In this document: positions 23,866 through 35,927 of the stretch, piece after piece
How the letters are laid out: the number at the start of each line of letters is the position of its first letter
How positions within the stretch are numbered: position 1 is the stretch's first letter
NCBI RefSeq assembly: GCF_002127325.2
Contig: NC_035439.2
Coordinates: 146,451,709-146,515,708 of the forward strand
Direction: 5' to 3'
Source of the DNA: Helianthus annuus
Taxonomy: Eukaryota; Streptophyta; Magnoliopsida; Asterales; Asteraceae
DNA: 64,000 bases
Notes under the pieces: model-generated
The model's input: only the letters and a program-made list of their open reading frames with translations
Told to the model about the DNA's origin: nothing
Databases searched by the model: none
Program-made: the position numbers and the translations under genes

Positions 23866-24795
23866 TCCATAATAACCCATAAGGCCCAAAAATCCCCTTA
23901 ATTCTTTGACATTTCTTGGAACAGGCCACTGTTGAATAGCTGATACCTTTGCAGGATCTGTAGCTACCCCTTTTTGAGAAATGACGTGTCCCAAATATTC
24001 CAACTCAGTAGCACCAAACTCACATTTACTTTTCTTTGCCACCAACTGATGTTGTCTCAACACAACTAATACATCTTTTAAGTGTAACATGTGAGTTTCC
24101 CAACAGGGACTATAAACCAATATGTCATCAAAAAATACCAACACATACTTCCTCAAATATTGCTTAAAGACATGATTCATTAAACCTTGAAAAGTAGAAG
24201 GAGCATTTGTGAGGCCAAAAGGCATTACCAAGAACTCAAAATGGCCATTATGAGTCTTGAATGCTGTCTTATGAATATCTTCTGCCCCCATCCTAATCTG
24301 ATAATACCCAGATTTTAAATCGAGTTTAGAAAAGAACTTGGTTCTACACAACTCATCCATTAAATCTTCCACTAAGGGTATAGGAAACCTATCAGGAATA
24401 GTAACCTGATTTAATTTCCTATAATCAATACACATCCGCCACGTATTATCTTTTTTCTTAACCAGTACCACCGGTGAAGCAAAAGAACTGGTACTTGTTC
24501 TAATTACCCCCTGCTCCAACAACTCATTTGTCATTTTCTCTATAACATCCTTTTGCACTACCGGATACCTATAGGGCCTCAAATTCACACCATCAGTTCC
24601 TTGTTTCAAAGGAATTCTATGATCATATTGCCCTCTAGTTGGAGGTAAAGACTTTAAATCCTGGAACACATCATTAAATTCAGTTAGCAACTGCTGTAGC
24701 TGCAGCTGTTGTTCCTTTGTTTGCTGGGTTTTTTGCAGCACTACTGAAGTACTTGTACTCAACCCTTCAATAGCACAGACTTGAACCATAGCCAA
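23863..24795 (-). pseudogene. Chromovirus reverse transcriptase part
   Basis: About 310 aa with the reverse transcriptase hallmarks [35 protein letters not shown] and [10 protein letters not shown] (the YXDD-box equivalent is FFDD), then the conserved [12 protein letters not shown] just before the TGA stop. It is separated from the upstream part by a +1 shift in a run of seven G near 24798, where an open overlap with the 24767-25030 frame occurs. It is part of the same polyprotein as its neighbours, now broken. Confidence 0.92.
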
Positions 24796-26268
24796 CTCCC
24801 CCCCTCTGCTGTTCTATCTTCTTTAAACTACCTTTGCTGAATTGAGTCAATCTTTTACCATTTTGTCCCCTTAATACCACCTTCTGCCCTTTAAACTTGA
24901 ATGCAACAGTTCTGTCATTATAATTCATCTTAATGCTGCCTAAAGTGGTAAACCACTGCACCCCCAACACCAAATCACAACCCCCAAGAGGCATCACATA
25001 AACATCAGCTTCGAACTGAATGCCTTGCATAATCCAACTAAACTTTTAACCATCAAATCACAAATTTCCTCATACCCATTTGCTACCTTAACCAACATAG
25101 CCGGACCCTTAACCAACTTACACCCCATCCGTTTTGCTAATGTCAGATCTAGAAAATTGTGAGAGCTTCCAGTATCCATCAATAGTTGCAACTCAAATTT
25201 CCCAAAATGTCCCGTCACCCGTATGGACTTATACACATCACTACCTTCTACTGCATTTACAGAAATCTGTGCACATTCCATCTCCACTTCCTCTTCTTCT
25301 ATATTTTCTACTTCTTCTTCCATCCATTCAACCTCAATATGGTACAGCTGAGGTTTCTTATAACCCCTACATACATGCTCCTGAGAGTACTTCTCATCAC
25401 AATTAAAACACAGCCCTTTAGACCTTCTTTCATCCATCTCACCCTTAGTTAATGTCCTTCTAATCATACTTCTTCTAGCCTCATTATTTACTGTCTTAGC
25501 ATATGGTACCAATGACTTGTTAACACTTGGATTAGGTAAAATAGCTGATTTAAACCCGAATTTATTCTTCTTGGCTTTAATGGTTGCCTCTTGCAACTTT
25601 GCCAAACAAAAAGCTTCTTGAATATTTTTAGGATTAAACATCCTAACTTGCAACTGTATTTCATCCTCCAACCCAGCAATAAAGCAACTCAAAGCATATT
25701 CCCCAGGCAATTGCAATCTACTAATAATAGCATCAAACTTATCATGATATTCTTGAACTGTAGCTGTTTGTTTTAAATTTTTTAACTCAGTCATTGGATC
25801 ATCAAACAACTTACCAAATCTAATCTTTAAAGCTTCTACTAATTCCCCCCAAGTCAAAACTTCACCTTCAATTCTTTGACCAGTAAAAGATTGATACCAT
25901 TGTAATGCTTTTTCCTCAAAATGAATGGCTGCCAATCTGACCTTTGTTTCATCCGACACTTTATCCAATTGAAAGAATTGTTCCACCTTAAACAACCATG
26001 AAGTTAGATCATCACCTTTAAACCGAGGAAATTCAATCTTGGTCAATCTTGCTGCAAAATTGAACCCTTCCCCATCATTCCGCAACTCTTGTCTTTGATG
26101 GTTTCTTCCATTGCCTTGATTGTTGACCATTTGAGTCAACTGTAAGGATAATCCTGTCACCATATTTCTCATTTCTTCCAATGCTTTCGTGTTTTCATCG
26201 ATTCTGTTATTCATCTGCTGTCTGCTTTCAGCATCATCAACATCATTATGACCATGTCTCTTCGTCAT
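24767..26268 (-). pseudogene. Chromovirus gag and protease part
   Basis: Starts at the ATG at 26268 (MTKRHGHNDVDDAESRQQM), about 200 bp inside the 5' LTR. The gag domain (FPRFKGDDLTSWLFKVEQFF) is followed by a zinc knuckle (CFNCDEKYSQEHVC) and the aspartic protease motif LLMDTGSSHNFLD. The frame shifts in an A-run near 25035, after VKSL, and continues in another frame (MQGIQFEADVYVMPLGG) down to 24767. Two frameshifts and one stop mean no full polyprotein can be made from this copy. Confidence 0.9.
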
Positions 26269-26464
26269 TTTGATTTAGGAAATTGATCTGAACAAAAATC
26301 AATGGAAATTGATTGAACGGACGTCAATTGAAGAAATTCAACCGAAACAATGATTGAATTCAAAATTTGAAATTGAACGCTGCAAATTTTCTCCAATTGG
26401 CTGAATTAGGGTTTGTGTTTGAATTGAATCAAGAGTGTCCAAGGATAGACAGCTCTGATACCAA

Positions 26465-26932
26465 TGATAAGGATTGAATTTGGATGAACTTGAGATTGAT
26501 TAACAATGGTCAAGTCCTATTAACGTTCAGGAAACTCAATGGAAAGAATGAGCTTCGAGAGGTCGTTAATGGCAGTTGAGAGAGAGAGACTAAGAAGAGT
26601 TTGTTATTATTTTCAAGATACCATATACTATTACAACCTTCCCTTTTTATACACAGTTTACAACAACCATACAACTACTGACTAACTAACCTTCTAACTG
26701 CCTAACTAACTAACAGCCCCAAACCTCTGTTGCTAACTAACCCAACCCACTGTTGCCATCTTGTAACTCAATCCACTGCTGATTATCAATCTACTGCTGA
26801 CCCCATCTTTCCACTGATAACCCTTCTATCCACTGACCTATCTATCCACTGATAACCCATCTATCCACTGATGCTAACCAACAACCCAATCCAATCCACT
26901 GCTGACTAACCACTGGCTATTAGTCCGTATCA
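26465..26932 (-). repeat. 5' LTR of the chromovirus
   Basis: 468 bp, TG...CA ends. The tRNA-Met primer-binding site lies immediately inside it at about 26452-26463. Confidence 0.95.
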
Positions 26933-27039
26933 CATTGAAAGCAATTTGTTGTATATCTGTCTCTGTCCGACCCAAGCCCAATACAATTCAACTTAATTTA
27001 TTACACCAACTAGGTTTGACATCATAATCAAACTGGCTC

Positions 27040-27485
27040 CTTTTTTTTTGAACGGTAACTTTCATTAAAACGCAAACAAACAAGCCAACCCACAGACCGG
27101 GAAGACCACAAAAACAAAAAAAACTTACATATTTACAAATCTACACCAATCCACCCAAGAAACTCCCTTAAACTTCGATCTATTATGAAACCACAGATAT
27201 CCCAAAGCTTTTATTTGGCTGCAAATGTTATCGACTTTAACCGGAATACCGTTAAACTTGGCATCATTTCTAGCCAGCCATAAACATCAGCAGGCGACAA
27301 TAATGATCCCTTGGAACGCCACTTTAGCACCCCCCGAAAGGCCCGAGAACAAGTGCCATTCCAGCCGGTCCTTTACCGAGAAGATCAGAAAAACGGGGAC
27401 TCTACACCAGGCCGTAATCTAGCTCCAAACCCTCTCCGCCACCGGACACGATGTAAAGATATTGTTCCACAGATTCGTCACTTTT
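27040..27485 (-). pseudogene. LINE (non-LTR retrotransposon) 3' fragment
   Basis: On the minus strand the sequence reads LWNNIFTSCPVAERVWS, then a stop, then CRVPVFLIFSVKDRLEWHLF, and later WLARNDAKFNGIPVKV. This is the zinc-binding C-terminus typical of plant L1-type reverse transcriptases. It ends in an A-tail, seen as T9 at 27040-27048. It is truncated at its 5' side and has at least two in-frame stops. Copy B lacks it at the matching site (about 36160-36345), so it inserted after the duplication. Confidence 0.75.
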
Positions 27486-28940
27486 AATTTAAATTAAAAG
27501 TACAAGTGTTAAAAGTTGGACTCAAATGGTTAAAACAGTTAAAAAACAGAAACTCAAAAAGTAATTTACTTTTTTATTACACTATAAGTTATTGTGTTAT
27601 TAAAGTGTTATAATTTAATAACTTTAGAACTAGATGTTGGAATAAAATTTCGACTTCGAGTGGAGAGCTAACTTCCCTTGTGTTTAGTATTGTTAAAAGT
27701 TTTCATTTAGAATGCTCAACTCGCACATCTTTAACTTTTCAATCTACGCTTTTGTCTATTATAGGACAAGAACTCTCAGACATCTGGAGAAGGAACATCA
27801 CTATGTACACACCTTGATACTATTAGATTACAAACACTTTAATTAATATTGTTAAATATTATTCATTTATCTAAACAAGTCAAATGGGTTAATGTGTAAA
27901 TGATATGCATGTCAAGAGGTTGGTTGTAATGAGTTGTATTAAATAGGTTAAATGAGTTAAGTATTTACCTTATGGTATATTTTTATCTGATACTAGTTTT
28001 AAATAATTTGATAGATAAACCTGTGTGAATAAACGGGTTAAACAAGTTAACTCAAACAATATATATGCTATACGTGCTTCTTGTTCTAATTGTTTAAAGC
28101 AACTATAGTCTATTGATATGCTGTACATGAGAGTATTAGAGTTTTGAGTAACCATTGTATTTGAGAAATTTACACGTATGTTAGTCTTGAATTTCTTAAA
28201 ATTCAATACAACAGATAAATCTATTATTATTTTTTTTGGTCGGATTTGTGTCATATTTTGAGTTGTATATGATATTATCACCCTAATAATCTTATATTTT
28301 TATTAAATAAAATACTTTAGAAGGTTATAAACCTAATCCTTTTCATCATCTGCCTCATGGGCGGATTTGATAAGGGCTCAGGAGTGCCTCTTAACTTTCT
28401 TGACGAAGTGAAAAATACCCCTGAATGTCTGAATTCTTCTTTTAGATCTGCCACTAATACGCCCCCTCTAACCTTCTCCAGTAACATCAATGATATCAAA
28501 ATTCACAAGATCGCATTGCTTCCACGTAGTTATGAAGTCTCACTCACTTTCTTTCACCTATAGTGTGTGTAATAGTTTCATAAGTTCTCACTACCGACTC
28601 CCACATTAAAATTAAAATAATATATAACTCTTTAAATTAAAAAAAAAAAAAAAGAAAGAAAACAGGTGATTGGTCAACCTATGCGTGAAGCCCACCTCTT
28701 CTTCCTCTTCCGATCGTTAACTTGCTAACTCCGAAGCTCTTTCAGGCCCTTAACGTTGAGGACAGAGTGGTGTATCAGTATCACACCGATAACGCCTCAA
28801 ATTCATCCACATAGGCGTGGGCATTAGCCTAATAACATATATAACCAAATTCAGTTGACTTATTGTTTGTTAAACATAACCCTAGTGAAAAAGAAATTGT
28901 AAACCTTCAAGCCCAATTTTAGAAATAATTAAATAAAGGA

Positions 28941-29343
28941 AAATTGGATTTTAATAATCCCAAGTAGACGTCATTGGCCATTACCGATCCCACATTTGAA
29001 TATTCACACTTGCAGTCCCACCTTTTAACTATTTTACTTTCAACAGTCCTCACTGTTAAGTTTTTTTTTTTCCGAACTACAAAATGGCTTAAGTTTTGTT
29101 ATTGGAAGTTTAAACACCCAAATTGAAGCATCAATTTGTTTTACATCAATCGACTCGTAAGTTTTACATCAATCGACTCGTATCCTCATTCTGATCAAAA
29201 GCCCTAAAACATCAATTTGTAATTCGAAAGAAAACTTAACTTCATTAAGTTATTTTAACTACGGATTGTTGAAGGCAAAAAAATTAAAAGGTGAGACTAC
29301 CAGTGATCAACCACCTCTAGATGAGATTATTAAAATCTAATTT
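28941..29343. repeat. Fold-back MITE, copy A
   Basis: The ends read ATTGGATTTTAATAATCCC and, inverted, GATTATTAAAATCTAATTT. The body has TTAACGGAGTT-type sequence shared with the 41287-41819 element. A diverged copy with a changed right half is at about 37697-38050 in segment B. The last part (about 29280-29340) is repeated in tandem to about 29450. Confidence 0.6.
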
Positions 29344-31819
29344 CCCATAATAAATAAAAAGACCCAATAATTTTAAAAGATAAGACTGCCGGTGATCAAC
29401 CACATCTAGATGAGATTATTAAAATCTAATTTACCATAACAAATAAAAACACCCAATAATTAAAATGAGAAGCCCATTTAATTAAAGAACTATAGAATCA
29501 AATTGCCCATAACCCATATTTCAAAATAAGACTTAAACTTGGATAAGTTCAAAATTGATAACCAACAAGAAAATGACAATTATGTAACGGTCAAAAAATC
29601 AATGGCATAAATAAAAAATCAGTCCGATTCGACCGTTGCTTAACGGTAATAAAGCAACGGTCATTAGTTTTAAAATCTCTCTACATAATGTCTTTCTATA
29701 AATAATCTCTATCATAGATATTGTTATACATATCTCATTCTTAGTTCTAGCCACCTAATGTTCCATCGTAATATTTTGGATGAAAATGAGAATCATCGAC
29801 TTGTTCAATGTGTGGTTGAGCCATGAGCTCGAACGACAATGTTCTGTGCTTGTTTCCGGAAGTTTTACATTTAATTTATCTTCTTGGAATACTCTTCTCT
29901 TTCTGCATTGTGTTTCCGAATATCTCATATGGTCTTAGCAACCAAACTTATACTTGGGAACAAATATGGAGAAAGGGAATTGTATTCCGGGAAGATGATT
30001 TGAATGATCATGAAGTTTCAAATATGATATTTTAGGTATTATATAGCCTTTTTAAATTCGTTTCTTCTTTCTTGCATGTTTTATATTTTGATCATGAAAT
30101 GTTTTCTTTTATAAACTTGAGATAATTGTTAGAAATATGTCGTTTTATCATACTAATTAGTTAAGTTTCAAATGAGCGTGGCGAACTCCTCTCACATCCT
30201 ATTTTCTAAAGATGTCATTGTACTTAGGCTTGCTAAATGGATTGTGTTTGCTGGTTTGCAAATCGAATTCTATATAAACCTGAAAATCGTATCACACACA
30301 TAAACTGGAACACGACATTTTATTATCCATGGGATGACACGAACACGAGCCGCTTAACCCGGAGAATTATTTATTAAACCCTTTTTTTGCATCTTAGTAC
30401 TATAAATTCTAATTTACATATTATTTTTATCTTTTTAAGCAATTATGTTTAAAATATGCCAATTTGTATTAAAACTATGCAAATTTTGGCATTAATACAC
30501 CCAAATAGTTTAAATTGTTACATAAATCACATTTTAAAAGTATAAGGTAAATAAATTTATTTAATAGGCCGACCCGCGGTTCTATCAGTTGACATGAACA
30601 TGACTTATTTCGCTAAACATGTTCACGGGTTTGATAAACATGTTTAGACTAAATTCAAACCTGAAAATTTTGTATTAGCTCCGTATCATATAAAAATCAC
30701 ACCATTATCTATACTAACTCACCCAACTCATATGATAATTTTTCTCATACTTCTTTCAATAGTTCTCTTAATTACTTACATTACAAACTTCTTATTGTTA
30801 TAACTTTTTTTGTTAGTATTTATACAAAATTGAATTGTATACGCATAAAAATGTAATCCATTTATTTTATTTGATTGTCCTTGTATACCATGTCGTCATT
30901 TGCAACTTTGAATTAGTAAAAGAAATTGTATTAACCGCTTGAATTTAGTAAATAAGCATTAAACTATGTAACATGTAACAATACTTAATAGTGGTAATAT
31001 AATCAGGCCATGATAAACCACGGTAACCACATTAAAATATGATTAGTAATAATAATTTGAAAGTGACCCCTTGATTTCCGGCAACCGCAAAACCTTGATG
31101 CACGGTTCTTGCGTGGTTGTGTGGGGAAGAACAGGTATGGGCGGCAACAGATGTGAGGTTTATTGTCGAAATGAGTTTTCCACCAATCAGATTAGTTTTT
31201 TAGGTTGAGTTTTCCTGTTTGGGTTGTAACAAAACAGATTTAAGAATGTTACTTCTGATCATGTAACAAATCGTTTTTAGAAGATACATTTATCATAACG
31301 TGTATTTATTATGTATTTCCTAATTACATCAGTGTATTTTTATGACTCGAACCAAAAATTCTATAAATCGAGTTAACATACATTCAGACCGAATATCAAG
31401 AAGCCACTACCCAACGTTCAATGGATTTAAAGATTAGATATACATGCACCAGGGTGGGGATGGGTCCAATGGCTGTCGTTAGAGTTAACAGTAAGAGGTC
31501 AAAGGTTCAAACCTCGGTAACATCACCATTTAAATACATATATACTTAGACCAAAAGGTATATAGTGTGTTGTCTCGAGATCCATGGCCCACGGGCCGAT
31601 ATACTCCGCCCAAAAGATGTTTAAAGCAGCCTACATAGTGTCGTATTTTGGGCCATTCCAGGTGCCATTGGCCCGAACATATGGTCCAAGTCCAACAGCT
31701 TTCATCATATATAGAACAAAAAGAATATTTGGAATGGATTTTAACTGCAAATACATAGGAGGTTTTACCTTCATCAGATGATGAGGGGATTTTCTAAATA
31801 CTAAAATGATCAATCATAT

Positions 31820-32255
31820 GTAAAAAAACGTTAACGTAAAAAAGCGGCACGTAAAACGTAAATAACGTTAACGTAAAAACCGGGCGTAAAAAAACGGCTC
31901 TTCAAAACATTTTTTTTAAACAAATCTTAAAAAAATTATCATAAAAATCTGATTTCAGAAAATTATTTAACAAAAAAATCTGTTTCTTAAGAAAAAAATA
32001 AATTAAGACAAAAGGTAATTAATGAATAGGACAAAAAAAGACAATTAAAAATAATATATATAAAAAGACAAAAAAAAAACAATTTACTTATATACCCTTT
32101 TGGATTAAAATATTAAAGACATAATAAGACAAAATCTATTTAATATTAATTTTAACTACTTTTAATCTTATCCATCCATCTTCTTGATCTAATGACTAGA
32201 AAGTGGTTCTCGTGATTCTTACAATTGGAGGTGGTTTTCATTTTAGCGGTCCCCT
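31820..32255. other. Spacer between duplication copies A and B
   Basis: Begins with repeated CGTTAACGTAAAAA-type words and ends in a GGAGGTGGTTTTCA stretch that looks like a transposon end. No gene. It is unique to the junction within this window. Confidence 0.5.
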
Positions 32256-33662
32256 ATATATCGTCTTTTACTCTATTTTGTCATTCAGTATAAACTTTCA
32301 TTTGCACCTCATTTTGTTTAATTATTATATTTTTTTTCTTTGACCAAATTACTTTTATACCCATAAACATCAATAGATATTATACAACTCCTAATCCGAT
32401 CGAATTTCTATCGTTTTCTTTTCCGTGTTATCTTTATTTATCTTTGTTATTTATTGCATTGTTTTACTTTTTCTTATTTTTTTATTTCCAAAGCCGAGTT
32501 ACGACAAAAATAACATAACACATTTAGATATTATTTTGTCATGGTGTACGATACGTTCTGAATTCCCTGGGGCTAACATTTAAAATTTGAAAAATAGAAC
32601 TTTACTTTGACAATTCGAAGATAAGCACAAAAAGATATGCAAACCTTAAGTGATTATTAAGTAATATTTTATTATGTATAGTTTTTATTTGATTTGACTC
32701 ATATTTTGCTTACTCTCATGAAAATTTATGTATTTGACATTGATATATGGATGCATACACATATACACACATGTATACATACGTACAACATGTTCAAACT
32801 CTAGCCATAGTATTGATATTTTAGGTGGTTTAGGAAAGGGTCAGGGTTGATGATAAATTATGGTTCGCTCACAAGTTCAAACTCCAACCCGAGTTTACAT
32901 CAAGTAGGTGGTTTAGGCAAGGGTCAAGTTTAACGATAGAATGTGGTTCGATCACAAGGGCAATGGCCGAGTTGTAGGTTGTTTTACGCTTTGAAGAAAA
33001 CAATCTAAACACTTATTGTTACAAGTGTAGCATGCCAACTCATCAAATGCATCCCCCACATGCGTATTGGAGCGAGTCTAAGTATCATACACTAAAAACA
33101 AACAAACATAAGTCGCCCCACATTGCTAAAGTTGTCAAATTGTTCTTTAACGATCATTTGAATCCCACTTGTTACTCAAAACAAAAACAAACAATTATCT
33201 GATAATTATTATAGCCATTTGGGGCACCAAGTTGCACCAAATTTAAGACTTTCGACCAAGAATTTCTTATCATAACTATCTTATCATGAAATTTATTATC
33301 ATTCATTTTCGTGATCTATGTTTTCTACGCTATAGGCGTAAAATAGAACTTGCGACAACATTGTTTAAAGATTACCACTTTAGCTTAGTTACCAAGAGAA
33401 ATTATCTCTTATAGAATTCATGAGAGAAAAAACTTGGTTGTTCAAGAAAAAAATTTGTTTAAGGATTAATAACTTATAGTACAAATTAAAACGAGCAAGG
33501 TCGGATTTTCCTAGCTTAAACATTTTCTCGCACTTTTATATTTTTATAAAAATTTCTTTATGATTAAAAAGCTACATGATTAAAGAATGGTTTATCTTGA
33601 ATAAACAGCTTGTGCTTGTTGGAAACATCTGAATCCACTTTAAGTGACGTCTAACCATCTAA

Positions 33663-34299
33663 TAGGGGTGTGCATAGGTCGGTTTTTACTATTAATCATA
33701 ACCATAACCGCTAGTTCGGTTATGGAGTTTTGGTAACCATAACCATAACCAAACTTCGGTTATGGTTAATCGGTTATGAAGTTGGATATGGTTCGGTTTT
33801 GGTTAATTTCGGTTAAGTAACCAAGCAAGGTTTGAAATAAATAGGGTTGTGCACGATTTGAACTTAGCTTGAGCCTATTTTATAAGATAACGAAGACTAA
33901 ACTTTTTGGTTAAACTACCGATTTAAAGTTCTTTTTAATAACGTAATTCTCAAACAAAAACAATTATGGCCATAACACCTTAGTTCTTTATCAAAATAAA
34001 TGACATCTACATCAAGATCATTGTGTTACTAACATACTTTTATCTTAGTAAAAACCCTCTATATGGTTTTGTAAAACACAAATCTATTATATAAAGTTAA
34101 CATCACAACTTCGGTTCGGTTTTGGTCATATTCGGTTAACCAAAGTTTCATAACCATAACCATAACCATAACCGATTGAGCGGTGATACAAAGTTTCATA
34201 ACCATAACCATTGGTTATATTGGTTACCGGTTATTAGTGGTTCGGTTATGTCAGTTATGGTTCGGTTATCAGTTATGGTGGTTAATTTGCTCACCCCTA
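33663..34299. mobile_element. Non-autonomous hAT element
   Basis: Terminal repeats TAGGGGTG and CACCCCTA and a perfect 8-bp target duplication CCATCTAA (33655-33662, 34300-34307). Copy A has the single-site form near 20630. Internally it is built of GGTTATGGTTA and CGGTTATG words in both orientations. No coding capacity. Confidence 0.9.
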
Positions 34300-34360
34300 C
34301 CATCTAATATTTAACTAAGTTTCTTAAATTGATTAATATGACACATTATTATAAACTATT

Positions 34361-35374
34361 AAAACACTATAAATTACCAACCTTTTTGTGCATCTATGTG
34401 TTGTACCCAATGTTTTGGGAGTTTTTCAAAAAAAAAAAAATGAATTTTTACTTTTCACCCAAAGATATTTGCTAAATTACTTTTAACCCAAAACTATTTG
34501 TTTTTTATACTTTTAACCCAAAACTTTTTATCTTTTACTATCTACTCTCACAACTTTTTTTACTTTCAACTTTAGTCCTGTACAGTTTTCATTTTTCGCA
34601 AATTTTTCGCTTTATGCTTCGTTCTAAATTGTGTGGGTTAACATATCGCAACGTTTTTACGTTTCGTTCTAAACTTTGCGAGTTAACACAATGCAACATG
34701 CAAGTGTGGTTCAACGTGTTTACATCGTCTATTATTTCCCCGTTTGACAAGTTCGACATAACGTGCGGGTCCTAGATCGACTTAGTTATTAACTTCCATG
34801 TTTAGCGTTTCGGTCTAATTTCTTCACATAAACACGCCGCAACTTCAGTGTTGATGGTCGGTGCGGTAATGTGGCATTGATGCTATTTGGCACAGTTTTA
34901 CGCCACTAGGGGTTTTTCAAATAAAAAATGGTTATGCATATGGTTGTTGTAACCTTGGCTTTGAGGGTTTTTCAAAAAAAAATTTATTTTTTTACTTTTC
35001 ACCCAAAAGTATTTCATAAATTACTTTTAACCCAAAACTATTTGTTTTTTTCACTTTAACCCAAAACTTTTTATCTTTTGCAATCTACTCTCACAACTTT
35101 CTTTACTTTCAACTTTGGTCCTTTATAGTTTTCATTTTCCGCAAATTTCCCGCTTTATGTTTCGTTCATCGTAACGTGCGTCTTTGGTTTAGCGTTTTTA
35201 CGCTTCGTTCTAAACTTTGCGAGTTAACACGACGCAACGTGCGTGTGTGGGTGAACGTTTTTACATCGTCTATTTTTTTTCGCGTTTGACAGGTTCAACA
35301 TAATGTACGGGTCCTAAATCGAGTTAGTTATAACTAAAGAATCCCCGCCGCATTGCGGCGGGTCGTAATTCTAG
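34361..35374 (+). mobile_element. Helitron-like non-autonomous element
   Basis: The right end has an 8-bp GC hairpin (35344-35351 with 35355-35362, loop ATT), then 8 nt, then CTAG and a T, the Helitron 3' signature. The left limit is set by comparison with the uninterrupted copy A near 20695. I could not see the usual 5' TC clearly. Inside, about 34430-34900 is repeated at about 34970-35336. A relative in reverse orientation is at about 59870-60260. Confidence 0.65.
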
Positions 35375-35759
35375 TTATATTTAAAAATATAATACAACTT
35401 CCACTTGTAGTCTTGTACCAATGAAACATGTAGGTCCGTTTGTGATGCCAAGTGGGTATGGATTAATGATTGTATCTAAATCATTCGAGTTTCAAACAAG
35501 TGGTTTCTTTACCTTGGGCTTAAACTGGTTTGGTTCAAATTGGTTTCGGTTAAGAACCCATTTTAGGGTTGAAATCCAAACTTATGTCCCGCACTTAAAA
35601 CCAATTTGACCCAAAACACTATTTTGTCGGTTTTAAATCTATTCGGTTCTAGTTATAAACCGGTTCAACACATAAAGAACACAAACTTGCACCAAACCAC
35701 GGGTCAGGGCCCGGCCCAACTCGGTTTTTGGGTTACCGGGCTCACGGGTTAGTCTGGAT

Positions 35760-35927
35760 CAGGGGCAGAGTTATTAGGAGGGGTAGCATGGGCTACCCCT
35801 CAACCCCATCTCCATACCGTTTTCGTAGTGTAATTTTTTTCCGGTTTTATATAAAGGATACACTTGATTCCCCCAAAAAAATAATTGAGATGATGCCTCT
35901 GAAATTTTGAGCTAGATCTGTCACTGG
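35760..35927. repeat. Short hAT-like MITE (CAGGGGCGGA family), copy B
   Basis: Orthologue of 21101-21265. Starts CAGGGGCAGAG and ends TGTCACTG, with GTCTGGAT and GTTTGGAT as diverged target duplication. Confidence 0.6.

Larger units (their letters stand above)
21396..26932 (-). mobile_element. Ty3/gypsy chromovirus LTR retrotransposon, complete but mutated
   Basis: Two LTRs (21396-21865 and 26465-26932) begin TGATAAGG and end CGTATCA. They are flanked by a perfect 5-bp duplication CATTG (21391-21395 and 26933-26937). By eye the LTRs differ by three substitutions and one 2-bp indel. Copy B has the empty site near 36047. The element lies on the minus strand: the primer-binding site next to the right-hand LTR reads TGGTATCAGAGC, complementary to initiator tRNA-Met, and a purine tract (AGGGGGG) precedes the left-hand LTR. 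It has a single gag-pol with a C-terminal chromodomain. The length of 5.5 kb fits compact chromoviruses. Confidence 0.95.
1005..31819. repeat. Segmental duplication, copy A (with insertions)
   Basis: After removing the insertions listed separately, the remaining sequence runs collinearly with copy B (32256-40531) in the same orientation. Clear anchors are 17060-17330, 18895-19020, 20115-20770, 20800-21390, 26938-27030 and 27490-31815. The right end stops within sequence equal to the last nine codons of the lipase gene (CATATGATTGATCATTTTAG in reverse). No gene is recognisable in the shared spacer. An open frame at 29823-30035 (MSSNDNVLCLFPEVLHLIYL) is interrupted in copy B. Its upstream TATA-like CTATAAATAATC and repeated promoter-like text could belong to an old element. 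Confidence 0.85.

Noticed and set aside
24767..26268. Programmed frameshift between gag and pol
   Set aside because: The two shifts lie in the protease region and before the reverse transcriptase, in simple homopolymers, and an in-frame stop follows later; random decay or sequencing error is more likely.
29823..30035. 70-aa frame MSSNDNVLCLFPEVLHL with TATA-like sequence upstream
   Set aside because: The duplicate at about 38545 is interrupted by a stop and there is no recognisable domain; coding status is unsupported.
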